From Mytilinidion resinicola (taxonomy: Eukaryota; Ascomycota; Dothideomycetes; Mytilinidiales; Mytilinidiaceae): a stretch of DNA of 64,000 nt. Every line of letters begins with the position of its first letter. Position 1 is the stretch's first letter. Shown here piece after piece: positions 49,390-60,833 of the stretch. The DNA is taken from assembly GCF_010093595.1 (NCBI RefSeq), contig NW_022985439.1, positions 820,441 to 884,440 of the forward strand, read 5' to 3'. Below the pieces are notes generated by a model that was given only the letters and a program-made list of their open reading frames with translations, made no database searches and was not told the DNA's origin. A program made the position numbers and the translations under genes.

Positions 49390-50192
49390 GTGCACTCTTG
49401 TTTACCGCTGCTTGGGGTTTCAGAAACTAGGCCAGAATGTGAAGTGTGCATGAACAGAGAGGGGCATGCTTTTAGATCCAGAAAAACAACTACGAGTTTC
49501 AGCTAAGATGATGAATGGTTCTTTCAGGCGAGGCAGCAGGTAAACGTGAAAGAGACGTGGGTGTATCCACTGTGCAAGCGGTTGGTTCTGTTAGGAGGGA
49601 ATTTCTTACAGAAGGGTAATACTTCAGCTTAGAGAGCTTCCATGAATGCAATTTTATACAAGCTCAATACGAAACGCTAATACGTAGCTCTTACTAACAT
49701 TCATAACGCTCGGTCCACGTACCTACATGTATGGACAATATCTCTTCATCGATGATGTGTATAACCTTTCCTGCTACCGTCTGGAGTGCCTCAATGCACT
49801 TCCACATATCTCAACGGGATAGAAGGTTACCGGTTTATGACGGATTAATGCAACTCACGAAGATGGACTGGAAATGTCTCGAGTGCCCCAAGTGCAGAGA
49901 TGTCACGAGATGGATTGATGATGGAAGGGTGGAGAGAACGTCTCACCACAGAGACGGGATGAAAACGCTCGGGCCACTCTTTTATCGATAGGCCTCCACC
50001 CGACTTCAATTTTTTGTAACCCCACCACGGGTGACAACTCATACACATCAATCTCTTAGCCCAGACTTGAGCGTAGCCTTAATTTCGAAGACACAATTTG
50101 ACAGCAGCTCTCTTCGAGATATCCCCGCAGATTGATCGAGGGCCACCCCCAAATACCTCTCTATCGACTGTGAACCCAATATTTCCCCAAAA
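49390..50192. other. Intergenic region between copy 4 and the PDCD2-like gene
   Basis: About 800 bases without a recognised gene. A plus-strand frame at 49731-49991 contains a CxxC pair (CLECPKC) but no family match or start context; it is not called. Confidence 0.55.
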
Positions 50193-51522
50193 ATGGCGGC
50201 CTACGACAGCGACTCTTCCGGCGGGGAGGACAATTTCACAGAAACCAACGTATTACTTGGCTACGCGTCCCAAGAACCAACCGGAGACGCTGTCAGCCAT
50301 CTCGGGGGAGTTCCGGTAAATACACTATTTCACATATTTTCAAGTTCAGGCAGTAGCTAAACGGCAACAGGCTTGGTTGGACGACACAACAGCCCCATCC
50401 GGCGCCCTCGCAAAATGCAAAGTCTGCAACTCTCTTCTATCACTACTCCTCGAACTCAATGGCGACCTTCCAGAACACTTCCCAGGCCACGAACGGCGAC
50501 TGTACGTCTTCAGCTGCCGGCGAAAAGCATGTCGGAGGAAGGAGGGGAGCGTGAGAGGAATTCGGGGTACAAGAGTCACCAAGGTCAAGGACGAGAAGAA
50601 GACACCAGCCCCTGAGGCCTCCACACCACAAGAGAGTGGGAAGAAGGCAGTGCAGTCGAATATCGGCGAATCGCTGTTTGGCGTCAAGAGCCCAGGGGCG
50701 TCCAGTGGGCCAGTGAACCCTTTCGCGAACCCGTTCGCATCTGGCACTGCTTCAAAAGCACCAGCGAACCCCTTTGCAACCTCAAAACCTACGAGTACAC
50801 CCGAACCAGCCTCCTCCCCAGCTACATCTGCCGTAAATGCAGCCCTCACAAGCCTCCCAGTAACCTTCGCCGAAAAGGCACGCATAGCGCCTCTGTCCAA
50901 ACCCACCGAAAGCATACTCCCTCGACCGCACGAGCCCTGGCCTGATCAGTCTGCCTTCCCAGAGCCTTACCCACAATACCACCTCGACGCCGACTACGAG
51001 ACCCTAGACGCGTTCCCCACACCTACAATCCCGGAGAGTGCGCGTATGGATGTGGATGAGCCCTCGGCTTCAAGCGGTGGAGACAAAGAACTTTTTGAAA
51101 GCACGCTCGACAAGGAGTTCCAGCGCTTCGCCGATCAGCTGGCCCAAAATCCGGAGCAGGTCCTGAGATATGAGTTCAAGGGGGCGCCTTTACTATACAA
51201 TAGGAGTGATGCTGTTGGCAAGCTTTTGGCGCCGACATCGCACGGTCAGGGTGGTGGGAAGGTTGTTGTCAAGGGCGGGAGTGCATCGCGTATGTCTAGA
51301 TGCAAGAACTGTGGCTCGGAGCGGGTGTTCGAACTGCAGCTTACTCCACACGCCATCACTGAACTCGAGGGCAACTCCATGTCGTTGGATGGGATGGATT
51401 GGGGGACCATCATCCTAGGTGTCTGCGCAAAGGATTGCGTTGGCAGCGACGTAGGCGAAGGAGAGGTAGGATATGTTGAGGAGTGGGTGGGTGTGCAATG
51501 GGAGGAGGTCTCTAAGAAATAG
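50193..51522 (+). CDS. PDCD2 / Tsr4-like ribosome-assembly protein
   Basis: Protein of 424 aa from exons 50193-50315 and 50371-51522 (intron 55 nt, GTAAAT...CAG). The N-terminus has NVLLGYAS and, after splicing, HLGGVPAWLDD as in the PDCD2 family, then CKVCNSLLSLLLELNGDLPE and RRLYVFSCRRKACRRKEGSV, the zinc-binding part. The C-terminal PDCD2_C domain has DQLAQNPEQVLRYEFKGAPL and SRCKNCGSERVFELQLTPHA, then MDWGTIILGVCAKDC. In yeast, Tsr4 is a dedicated chaperone of ribosomal protein uS5 (Rps2) needed for 40S assembly; this is family knowledge. A disordered Pro/Ser/Ala linker with NPFAN repeats separates the halves. Confidence 0.93.
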
Positions 51523-51796
51523 TGCCTGAGTGAAGGGAGATGCAGAACCACACAAGTTGGTAGAGATGGTGAGAATGGCTAACAGCCTCATCCGAGGTCT
51601 GGACTTTTGGATCATTACATTTGACGATCTCTAAACTGGGATATCGTCGTCGCCTGTGGTGCCTCTCCTAACGCCGTGCCCTGCAAGGTCTCCCACCCAA
51701 ATCTCGTGTCTTCGTCCATTCAGCCGTGAAGTATAACAGTTTAAACAGGTATAAGCCTGTTCCAACAGAAGTCGAACATCAAACAGCAACAAATGC

Positions 51797-52808
51797 CTAC
51801 GCTGGTTGCTCGTACGCTCGCTTGATCAACCGTCCAAATTCTGCGAGAAATGTTAGCGCTACCCAAACCATTACCACTTGCCAAGGCCAACTTACGCTCG
51901 AATTTGACGTTCTCCGTCACGATCGTCCCCTCGGCCTTATTCTCCTTGTTCAAAGGCACCTTGATGCTGTCACCAGCAATTTCCCACCCAAACACCTGCA
52001 CAAAGTGATCAAACTCCGGCCCTTGCAGATTTAACCAGCTCTCCAGCAGTCCCTTCTCCACCTCCCGCACCGCCTGGCCCACCGTCACCGCTATCCGCAC
52101 GCGCATCGAGTCCTCGAAGCCGCTGACATCGGCAATCAGATCCGCGTACAGATCGTCGGAATCAAGCTTCTCCCAGAAAGCGGTGTAGTCGGCTCCCGCA
52201 AGCAGGTTGTTGAGCGAGTTGAGCTTCTGCACCGCCTCGGCTAGCGAGCCGTCGCCGGCGGACGCGGTGTTCTTCTGCAGGACGTGGGTCGGGAGGAGGG
52301 AGAGGCAGAGGCTGAAGTCCGGGTTGGGGAAGACGGTGAGGGCTTTGACGAGGATGTTGGTGATGGTTTCGTCGCGGGTGAGGTGGGGGTTGAACTGGTA
52401 TCTGTTCGACGCAGAAGAGGATATCGTCAGCTTGGTTCCTTGTTTGAAAACTCTTTAAGAAGATGCGAAGAGAAGGGCGTATTCAGATAGAGCTAATAAA
52501 TAGACATCATCGAGCTGAGGGGATTCAAGCCTCGGTGCTCTCCGATAATAGGAAACGTTATGGTGTTCGTCCTCATCATTATACATATATGTTTTGGAAA
52601 TTTCTAAGAGGTCCAAAGGAAATGGGGCGTGTACGTACAGTTTTAGGAGGGCGAGGTTCGCGTAGCAGTCGTAGAAGGCTGAGTTCTCGCACTGCACCAT
52701 CACATAGTCCTGGAACGTAGTGGTGGTTTCGGGGTTGTAGCGGTCGAGGCCATTGAGAATTACGTCGATGTTCTCCGGCCGGTCTTGTGCGTAGTCGAAG
52801 GGCCCCAT
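51797..52808 (-). CDS. Translation initiation factor eIF3 subunit k
   Basis: Protein of 239 aa, the usual size. Exons 52639-52808, 51896-52401 and 51797-51840; introns 237 and 55 nt. The sequence reads [71 protein letters not shown] and ends [16 protein letters not shown], all diagnostic for eIF3k. The first intron splits LLKL|YQFNP, the second FE|QFGR. The ATG at 52808 is preferred over 52832, because homologues begin at this MG-FDYA segment. It is a subunit of the eIF3 complex bound to the 40S ribosome. Confidence 0.95.
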
Positions 52809-53172
52809 GGTTGCTGTGGTGAAGAGGCGCAATGTGGGTTCTTTGAGGGCTTGAAGTTGAGGAAATTGAGTGCGCCGGATATTACCGTAATTTTGGCGTT
52901 AGCCGTATTTTATTTGGAAGGGGATCTGACGCTATGACCTTCTCCCTAAACGTCTTCACACACATCTCACGCGTCTCAACTGTCCTAGGAACCCACAAGT
53001 CTTCACTTTAATGTACAGTTATGTGTTTGCTCACCTTGGTGGTGAGGCAATGCTATCGCTACCAGTTGTCAGGGGCTGACGAGAGTATCGCGTGGAGGGT
53101 TGATCTAGGAGTTCAATCGTCGATAATCCTTTTGGCGTTTGCAACCAAGGCAGACTGAGAATCAATTTCTAA
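52809..53172. other. Intergenic region between eIF3k and Clr5 pseudogene
   Basis: About 360 bases: the eIF3k promoter and the 3' flank of the pseudogene. No exon is supported. Confidence 0.6.
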
Positions 53173-55152
53173 CTAACCCAGATGCAGTCGTCTCGGCCTA
53201 ATTGTAATACCATTCACCCCGAAAATGCTTTTGTACGGTTTCCCCTCGTCTGAAATGTAGGAAAAGTGCCCCTTATCCATTGCAATCTCCAGCGATCGCA
53301 CCATGCCATCCTCTGCATCGTATGCCGACAATGCCGCCGATAATGCCTGTTCGAACCAAGGACTCGCTTCATCCCAGGCTCTGACGCTCTGATAGACCAG
53401 TCCTACGGTTATCGCAGTCCAGATCGTACGTTCATCTTCAAATCCAAACAGTTCCACAGCTTTCTCTTCGATCTTTCGGAACATCCTCTTACTCAAATCA
53501 CTGAATCCACCGCGTAGAAGTCCTGCTGCAACTGCAATGCATGCTTCAAGGAAATCCAAGCTGCAAATTTTCTCCTTGTCCCACGAAAAGGCATCCCAAC
53601 ACATGTCCAATAGCTGCCTCGCTTCTGTGAATGTGTCTGTATGCTTGGAAACGGTGTCCAATTTGTTATACAGCTTCAGAAGCTCGGCTCTCGCTTGCAC
53701 AGCTTGTATCGCAAATCTTGTGAGGTCGAGGATGCATAGAGCTTCAATGTTCCTTATCAGATCTTCGACAGCGGGCTCTCCAGTCGCCACGTAGGTGCGC
53801 GCCGCTCCGATGCCATGATCGATCCTGGATGAATTTGGGGCATTGCTCAGCTCGTTGACGATGTTTTGAAGTCGGGTTGCAGATGATTCTGCCCGGATCA
53901 CAGTATCTGTACCGCGTGTCGTTCGGTCCCTATGCGGAGGCTCATCCTTTGCTCGTTCATAGGCGTCCTTGGCGTGCGCTAGAAGAGCCAAGGCGTCCAC
54001 CTCCCGGTTCCAATTCTTGAGTAGGTCCACCATGTCGAGCCCATGCTGAAAGGTCTTTTTGTGTCCAAATCCCCAACGCTCAATGAAATCCTCACTGACT
54101 CATTCTAGCACCTGGTCCACCTCCCTCACACGTCCCTGTTCGGCATAGAAGTTTGCCAGCTCATAGGCAATTTTCACAGTCTCTTCATGTGTGGGTGTGA
54201 GAAGATAGCGGTGTCCCTCAAGAGCTTCCGTGAACTCCGCCTCTGCGCGGTCCAAGTACCCTTCGCGGGAAGAGTCTCTAGCCGCCTCTAGCACCTCGAG
54301 AAGGTTTGCCCGATTTCTGCCGTTCCATGCCAACGGGAACGTCTGCTTGCGAGTAGCAGGCTCTAGCTCGACCACCTCCAGTTCGCCGTCTTGCGTGGTA
54401 AGCTTCAGGCGTTGTGCGGCAGGAGAGGCATATTCTCCAGGGTCCTTTGGTGTCTCCCAATCCATATCCGCAGGGGTATCAACCACTGTAACTAGTCAGT
54501 AGCTGATTCCGACTCAACAAAAGATCTCGACTGACGTGTGACTTTCCGGGTCCGAGTTGCGCTGTTTGAGGCTTATTCTCTAGTCCAAGGCTGGCCCTTG
54601 AAGGAGAATATTGTCTTCTTTCCGTCTTCAACCTCTCGTTGGTTCGCTCTCTCCACCATCCATTGCGCAACGTCCCCGGGAAGACGCTTGATCCACTTCC
54701 ACGACTTGAATCTGTCTTTGTATTGCTTTTGACTGCCACAATCAGCGTAGTCACCTTACGTCTTAATTGTCTCCTTACGTCGGGCCGAAGTCATATTCCT
54801 GCTGCATGTGTTCCATCACAGCAGGCAAGCTTTTGTCCTCTACCATATAGAGCTGATGCAAAGTATCCCTGTGTTCTTCCCAGTCCTGATCACGGAACCT
54901 TCGTCGAGAGTTTGTCGCTCGACGTCGGGGACCGGTAGGAGGTGGACGCCCAGCCTGAGTCGGCTCAATCTCCACGGCGTCATGCGGACGGGCATTCGGC
55001 ACTGAGAACGGATAAGAAGCCATGGGCGGGTGTACAGTAGCTAAGGGCTCTGTAGGGTTCACACTCAGTCCACTTGATGCAGGCTCCGTGGGCTCATGAT
55101 ACAAAATGGGTGAAGGGAGCATGTTGCTCCAATCGTATTGTAGGGAGTCCAT
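53173..55152 (-). pseudogene. Clr5-domain / TPR-like protein, broken by two stops
   Basis: From ATG 55152 the first exon has a Ser/Pro-rich leader and the Clr5 domain (RRFRDQDWEEHRDTLHQLYM then MEHMQQEYDFGPT). A 46-nt intron (54733-54778) joins it to QKQYKDRFKSWKWIKRLPGD, the second half of Clr5. The frame then meets TAA at 54573-54575. A further intron (about 54487-54537) leads to VDTPADMDWETPKDPGEY and TPR-like helices, which meet TGA at 54100-54102. The same frame goes on for about 300 codons of good protein sequence (MVDLLKNWNREVDALALLAH to NGITIRPRRLHLG). Apart from these two stops the gene is complete. The changes would fit CAA-to-TAA and CGA- or TGG-to-TGA. Relatives are fungal proteins of unknown role; Clr5 was named from a fission yeast silencing factor. 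Confidence 0.8.
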
Positions 55153-56881
55153 GTTGTGCGAGGTGCAAATACAAGAATGAGGTGTATGAAAGAGATGGAT
55201 TCGAGGAGCAGACGTGGAAGTCGCGACCTTAAAAAGCAAGGCTGGCCTCGTAGCCTTTCCTTTTGTCTGTGCTGCCCAGATCGGTGTAAGTGCCGAAGTA
55301 CGCACAAAAGTCCCTTCCAATGCTCCCAGGCACCCTGGTCGGAGGCGCTCAACTGTTTGTCGGGCTGTACGCGCTCTACGCCCACGACCTGGAACTGCCA
55401 GCTGCCAATACACCAGCAGGCATCAGCGCCGGCATTGCCATTGTGGTCACATGCAGGGGTTCTTCAAAAGGACCCAAAAGTCCTGCATAAAAAGTCCGTG
55501 CGATGGCCTCGCCCCGCGTTAGGTCAGCTAGGTCAGTCTGGTCAACACCGCCAGGCCGCGAAGCATCCCACTCTGTGCCACATTGATCTTCGATCTATCG
55601 TCCGAACGTCAAAAGTCCCAAGTAACGGTACTTCTGTCTCCGATACCCGACCTTTGCCTTTGACATGTCGTATGAGGCGGCCGAAAGCACCTGCAGCATC
55701 CAAAAGGACCATGAAGTCCTCAAAGGTACCGTTTCATCCCGCTGCCGACGAGTGCTCCGCCAACAGTGCTATTGTCTTGTACCTGGGAGCAAAGGTACAG
55801 GTTGGCGCAACTATAAATCTCTCCGTTGTCGAAGATGTCGTCGCTTTACCAAGTCGCATTGAGACACTGGCATATGACAGCTTGGCCACTACGCATCTGC
55901 TACTTGAGCTGTTTACAGTCGGCATTCCTTGAGAGCCTGCCCAGCAACAATGACCAAGAACACCACTACGAACTTCGGTAAACCTCATGGCCAACCTCAT
56001 CATGATAATGCAGTGAGCTGAACCCGTCCCCTTCTCTATATTATCCAAAAAATTCAAGTTCTAAGTTATCCTCATGACAGCTCCAGCAGGCTAGACAGGG
56101 GAAAAGAGACGATTCAGCCGATTTCCAGTGTCGTCAAATCGAACGCGATTGGCTTGGCCCTCGAGACTCCGTGATACGGGGGCTGGAAATAATGCTAGGG
56201 GTGTTCAATCTTTGATGATGAGGCGGTGGATGCAAGAGAGTATGCGCGATCAGCCTTACCACAATATGGACCAGGTGGCTATTCTATCTCAGCGTGCAAG
56301 CGCCGAGAATCGAAACCAAGATGGGTCTATAGAAATGAGCGGATGATTGCTGGATGCATTGCAATCTTGGAGTGGCAAGGATGATGCAGTGCGAAGGAGC
56401 CGGGCGACGTGGCATAGGCTTAGCAAGAAGGCTACTAATGGAGAATATGTTTATCAGTGAGGCTGCAGAAGCGTAACCTGTTGCCTACAGCCTCTTTGCG
56501 CATCGTATCTCGTAAATGCTGTGTAACAAAGGTTTTCAACCCTGCAAAAGCTATAACGGCCAATGAAATCTCTCTCATCAACTTCCAGTACCATAGTATA
56601 CCCTTGCCGTCACCTGCACTCTAATCACAGAATACGCAAAGGGGCTGTATGTAATGCTGATTCTCAGCTCATCGTTATGCTGCATTGACGTAGCGCGTGT
56701 GACCGGTCGTACGCTCGGGAACTGACAAGGCTGCACTCATTACCAAGCGTGCCTTGTCGCAGATATATTCACATCTCATCTGCCGTCGCCGTCTCATCTC
56801 TTCTACGCCATTTCCCCCATATTCCTTCCAGTTTTCCACATAACGTTTGCCACTATTAGAACGGACCGCGAGTCATGTGAG
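55153..56881. other. Intergenic region, 1.7 kb, no convincing gene
   Basis: Contains a 258-codon plus-strand frame (55156-55932) opposite the pseudogene promoter, but composition is irregular and no domain is found. A hydrophobic piece in another frame near 55320-55450 (GGAQLFVGLYALYAH) may be a relic. The last 200 bases are the promoter of the AAA gene. Confidence 0.5.
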
Positions 56882-59710
56882 ATGGAAATGGGCCCTCCTT
56901 CAACAGATTCTCCACCTTGCCAGTCGAGTGCATCGGAGAACGGTTCTGATGCAGAACACCCGGAGAAAGGCACGTATTGGTCAGATAGCCTTACTTATGG
57001 CGTCACTGACGTCTCACCATTAGACAACTCGCAACCCTTCAAGCAACTTGTATCATCTGTACCAAGTTCGAGTCGCAGAAGCAAGAATTCGACCAAGCGC
57101 AAGCGAGCTTCTAAGAAAGCTCACAAAAGGATCAGTGAGGAACGCGAACAGCGACGGAGAGAAGGACAACAGTGAGCTTGATGAGCGATAACTGTCTCCG
57201 GGTTCATGTTCAATGACAACTTCATAGCGACATCCTCGAAGATTTCAATTACAGCTCCTTCATCTCCTTAGCCATTAACGAAACACCCTCTCTCGACATC
57301 TTGAAGGATTTCCCTGCAGAAGATGGAGCAGGCGAACGATGCGAACTTCACACATTTGAGTGTCGCTACAACTCTCGTGGAGAGTCAGTGACCCTTCAGG
57401 TGGGAGCCCGAAAAGAGATCAACGCTGAGAAGCCGAAAAGTCACGACGTCGCCTTAGTCCTTACCCGAGCGTTTGACCACTTGAAAAAACTCAAATCAAT
57501 CAGACTGGAGATCAGATCTCCCTATATCAAGACCGCCCTGCGTAAGGTGGTCAAGACATATCCAGATGTGATGTTCGAGACGCGCGGTCCTATTACCCTT
57601 TATAACGAACCGAGGTGCCTCTTCCACTTTCGAAAGGAACTGCAACTATACAGTGAGAACCTTAGCGATTTCAAAGCCAAACAACATGTTGACTTCTGTT
57701 TGAAATACGCGTCGAAAACGCTGCGAAAAGATATCGATATCTACGAGAAGACGATGCAGAATGTGGGAGTTTTGCCTGGGCTAGAATTTTTGGTCCTCTG
57801 GATGGCTTTCAGGCCCGGAGACCTCATCTACCATCGTCAAAAGGATGGCAAAGAGATCATAGTCCGTTTGGTTTCAATGAAGGGGGAGCTAAGGGCTCGA
57901 GATGACATGACTGTGGACGGCTGCTGGCACATTCGGGGCGAACGAGTTACGTGCATTGGGAAGAAGTTCACTTAGGTTGCAAATTGACGTGAACTCTGTT
58001 TGATTTGTGAAGCCGTACGAGCAGACTATATACTATATAGGGAGCGTAGGCATAAGTACTAATTAGAGGCAGCAGTAGGCAGCGGTAGGCAGGGTAGGCC
58101 ACCGTACCCCAACCCCTCTCTGTAGAAGTTGTAATTGGCTAGGCACGTAGGCCGGAAACCCTGAGTAGTTCGATTACGCATATCGAGACGGCAAAATCCA
58201 GCAGTACGATGGTTATCGGCCACTAACGGAGCTCGATTGGTATCCTCTCGAATATCATAAGGACAGACACCAAATTACACAGAAGATTTTGGCTCGCGGC
58301 AAAGTATATCTCTCGCTTGCTGGCATACACTATCGATATTACGACGGGGCTGCGAGGATATACCGCAAAGAGGCCAATTTCACCGATGACTGGCGAAGCC
58401 GCTCAGTAAGAACTCCCGTTACAAATCAACAATAGAGCTGACCATCTGCCTCAGATACGCCACCGAATCATGATTGATAGCGGGGAATACTATGAGAACA
58501 TAAGCCCACGCACATTAAATCGCGCCAACATATCGAAGAAGTTTGACCACGCAGCAGTCGAAAACTCGACGCTTCCCGAGGAAGACATACTCATCAGCGA
58601 TGTTGAAATCCCGGGTTTCTGTCTCGCCACGAAGCAATGGGGATTCTTCGATGTGGCAAAGATACAGAACATAAACCTCAGCACAACAGCCTTCGACAGT
58701 CTGGTGTTGGATCCCGCGAAGAAGTCCATAATCTCTTCCTTGGTGAAAGAGCAAGTTGGCCAAATGTCTGACTTCGATGACATCGTCAAGGGCAAGGGGA
58801 AGGGCCTCATTTTCATGCTTCATGGAGAGCCTGGGACAGGCAAGACCTTGACTGCAGGTAAGCAATCAGTAAGCTATCGGATGTCTGAATGATCTGACGT
58901 GCCCGCAGAGAGCATAGCGGACTATACTCAGCGACCCCTCTATACGATTGGATGTGGTGATCTCGGGACCAAAAGCCACAATGTCGAACGAGTGCTGAAC
59001 GAGTCTCTGGCATTGGCAACCAAGTGGAAAGCTCTTGTCCTTGTTGATGAAGCCGATGTCTTCATGGAGAGGAGAGGCAATAACGAGCTCGAGCGCAATG
59101 AGCTCGTCTCGGGTATGACTCCAAACACTTCTTGTCCTCCTACGCTAACGCCTCCCCAGTATTATTGCGTATTTTGGAGTATTTCGAAGGCATCATGTTC
59201 CTAACTACGAACCGAATTGGCACTATCGATCCAGCTTTCAAATCCCGCATACACCTATCTCTTTCATACCCAACGCTAGGCACAGATGCCCGACGTAAAA
59301 TTTGGAAAGGCTTCGTCTCCAAGGGTTCTCCGAGTCAATCACCCTTATGGCTTGACTCCGCATTTCTTGCCAATGTGGCCAAAGAGTCGGTAAACGGCCG
59401 ACAGATCAGGAACATCGTCCGCATGGCATATGCGCAGGCTGCTAATGCAGGCAGGGAAATTGAGCCTACAGATGTTACTATGGGATTGGTAGCTCACAAG
59501 GATTTTGAGATTGAATTCAGCGAAGCGAAGGATCAGAAAGAGAGCAGCGAAAATCGAATCATTGAAGGATCGCCAACAACGTCCGTGCTTACTAATTTGA
59601 TAGGTGGGGGTGGGTATAATCTCATTGCGGTATGGGCCTTGGTCTTGATATTGCTCGCACTCGAACTCGAAAAGATTGTAGGAAAGGCAAACTCTTCAGT
59701 GTCTGGTTAG
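56882..59710 (+). pseudogene. Fungal AAA+ ATPase (DUF7025 type), frame broken at an exon end
   Basis: Six exons can be joined: 56882-57171, 57228-57975, 58169-58405, 58455-58857, 58909-59112 and 59160-59710, about 810 codons in one consistent frame except a TAG at 57973-57975, the last codon of exon 2. The N-terminal half is the DUF7025-like region (HDVALVLTRAFDHLKKLKSI, IRLEIRSPYIKTALRKVVK). The AAA+ module is complete: Walker A HGEPGTGKT, Walker B ALVLVDEADVF, sensor 1 MFLTTNRIGTIDPAF and GRQIRNIVRMAYAQA. A hydrophobic segment near the C-terminus (LIAVWALVLILLALEL) suggests membrane attachment. The intron after the TAG would be 193 nt, much longer than the other four (47-56). A CAG-to-TAG change would explain the stop. 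Alternatively two transcripts exist, or splicing differs. Confidence 0.72.
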
Positions 59711-60695
59711 TGGTCCATGCTATGAGTCGTTTAGGCGAATAGAGATATAGCTACATATCTGTGGATAGACTTCAATATGTATCGTCCAGGACGGCAATGT
59801 AGACTGTGATACAGAAGTTGGCAAGATTGCTTGAATAGATCGAAAGGCCTTTATCACAATAGCGACTGTTCATGCTCGCAATAGTGACCAAAGTATGTTC
59901 TCATATACTCTCCCAAACCTGCTGCACAGAAGATATGAACTTCAGGGCCGCAGTGTGAGATTTACTTAAGGGAAATTTCCCGCCCCCATCTACTCCGACC
60001 AACCATGCTCATCAATCCAGGTCAAGATCTGTCTTTGAATATAAGCTATCCCAACACTATTTTCCGCTGCTCATTCGAGGATGGGTCTACCGAGAATTCT
60101 TGCCCAAATTAAGAGCCGAACACTTCACGGTGAACAAGCTAGCATGGGAATGCGGAGGATGCCTATTTGTACAGTACAAGCGTGATGTTGCACATACGTC
60201 AAGAACTGAGCCGGATCTAAGCGTAGAAAAAAAATCTAGATCGGTGGATTAATCCACCTAAATACCTTTGCCATGGCCTAGCTCTACACCTGCATCCTGT
60301 AAAAGCACTCAGCCTTGGAGACCTCAAAAATCGTCTTCTCTTAATAGACCAGCATGTGCCACCATGGTCTTGGGCTTATGTTTCTGTGTCCACCGTGCTC
60401 AAGCCGAACAGGATGCGTAGAATAATACAAGCTTATCCTGTAACACTGTCGGCCCCAGGGATTCCGAAGCTCTTTATCCAGTGCTTGAAAAGCAGACCCC
60501 GCAACTGCCTTACCACGAGTCGGAGTAGCGGATCGACTAAGTAACATTGCAGATAAACATGAGGGACGGCAGCTGAAGTTTCAACCTTCCTTGTGTGTTT
60601 CTTTGTTACCATTCACAGCTGGCCTGGTTCACGCCAACTCACTCTATCCAGTCGATGAAATCACCGCAAGCACCTGTCTTAGCTACCCTTCGAAA
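59711..60695. other. Intergenic region before the dioxygenase gene
   Basis: About 985 bases without a gene. It holds the AAA gene's 3' flank and the dioxygenase promoter. Short frames near 60341-60547 on both strands show no family resemblance. Confidence 0.55.
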
Positions 60696-60833
60696 ATGAC
60701 ACCCTTTCCTTACGAAACATTCGTAAACACCTCCATACCGGTCACTAATTCACGAGGCCCTAGTTCCAGGTACGCCCAACTCAGTGAAGCTGATGTAAAT
60801 CACTTTCTCGCAAATGGGCTATATCAAGATCCC
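60696..60833 (+). pseudogene. Out-of-frame N-terminal segment of the PhyH-type gene
   Basis: ATG 60696 opens a frame of 45 codons that ends with VNHFLANGLYQDP. Dropping one base at about 60819 would give VNHFLANGYIKIPSC, which reads straight into the dioxygenase. This argues that the segment was once the start of that gene. Confidence 0.65.

Noticed and set aside
55156..55932. 258-codon plus-strand open frame
   Set aside because: Lies over the promoter and start of the Clr5 pseudogene on the other strand, Cys/Arg/Ser-rich without a family, no conserved start context.
58020..58168. Possible transposon insertion splitting the AAA gene
   Set aside because: No terminal inverted repeats or target-site duplication were found; an intron with a microrepeat explains it better.
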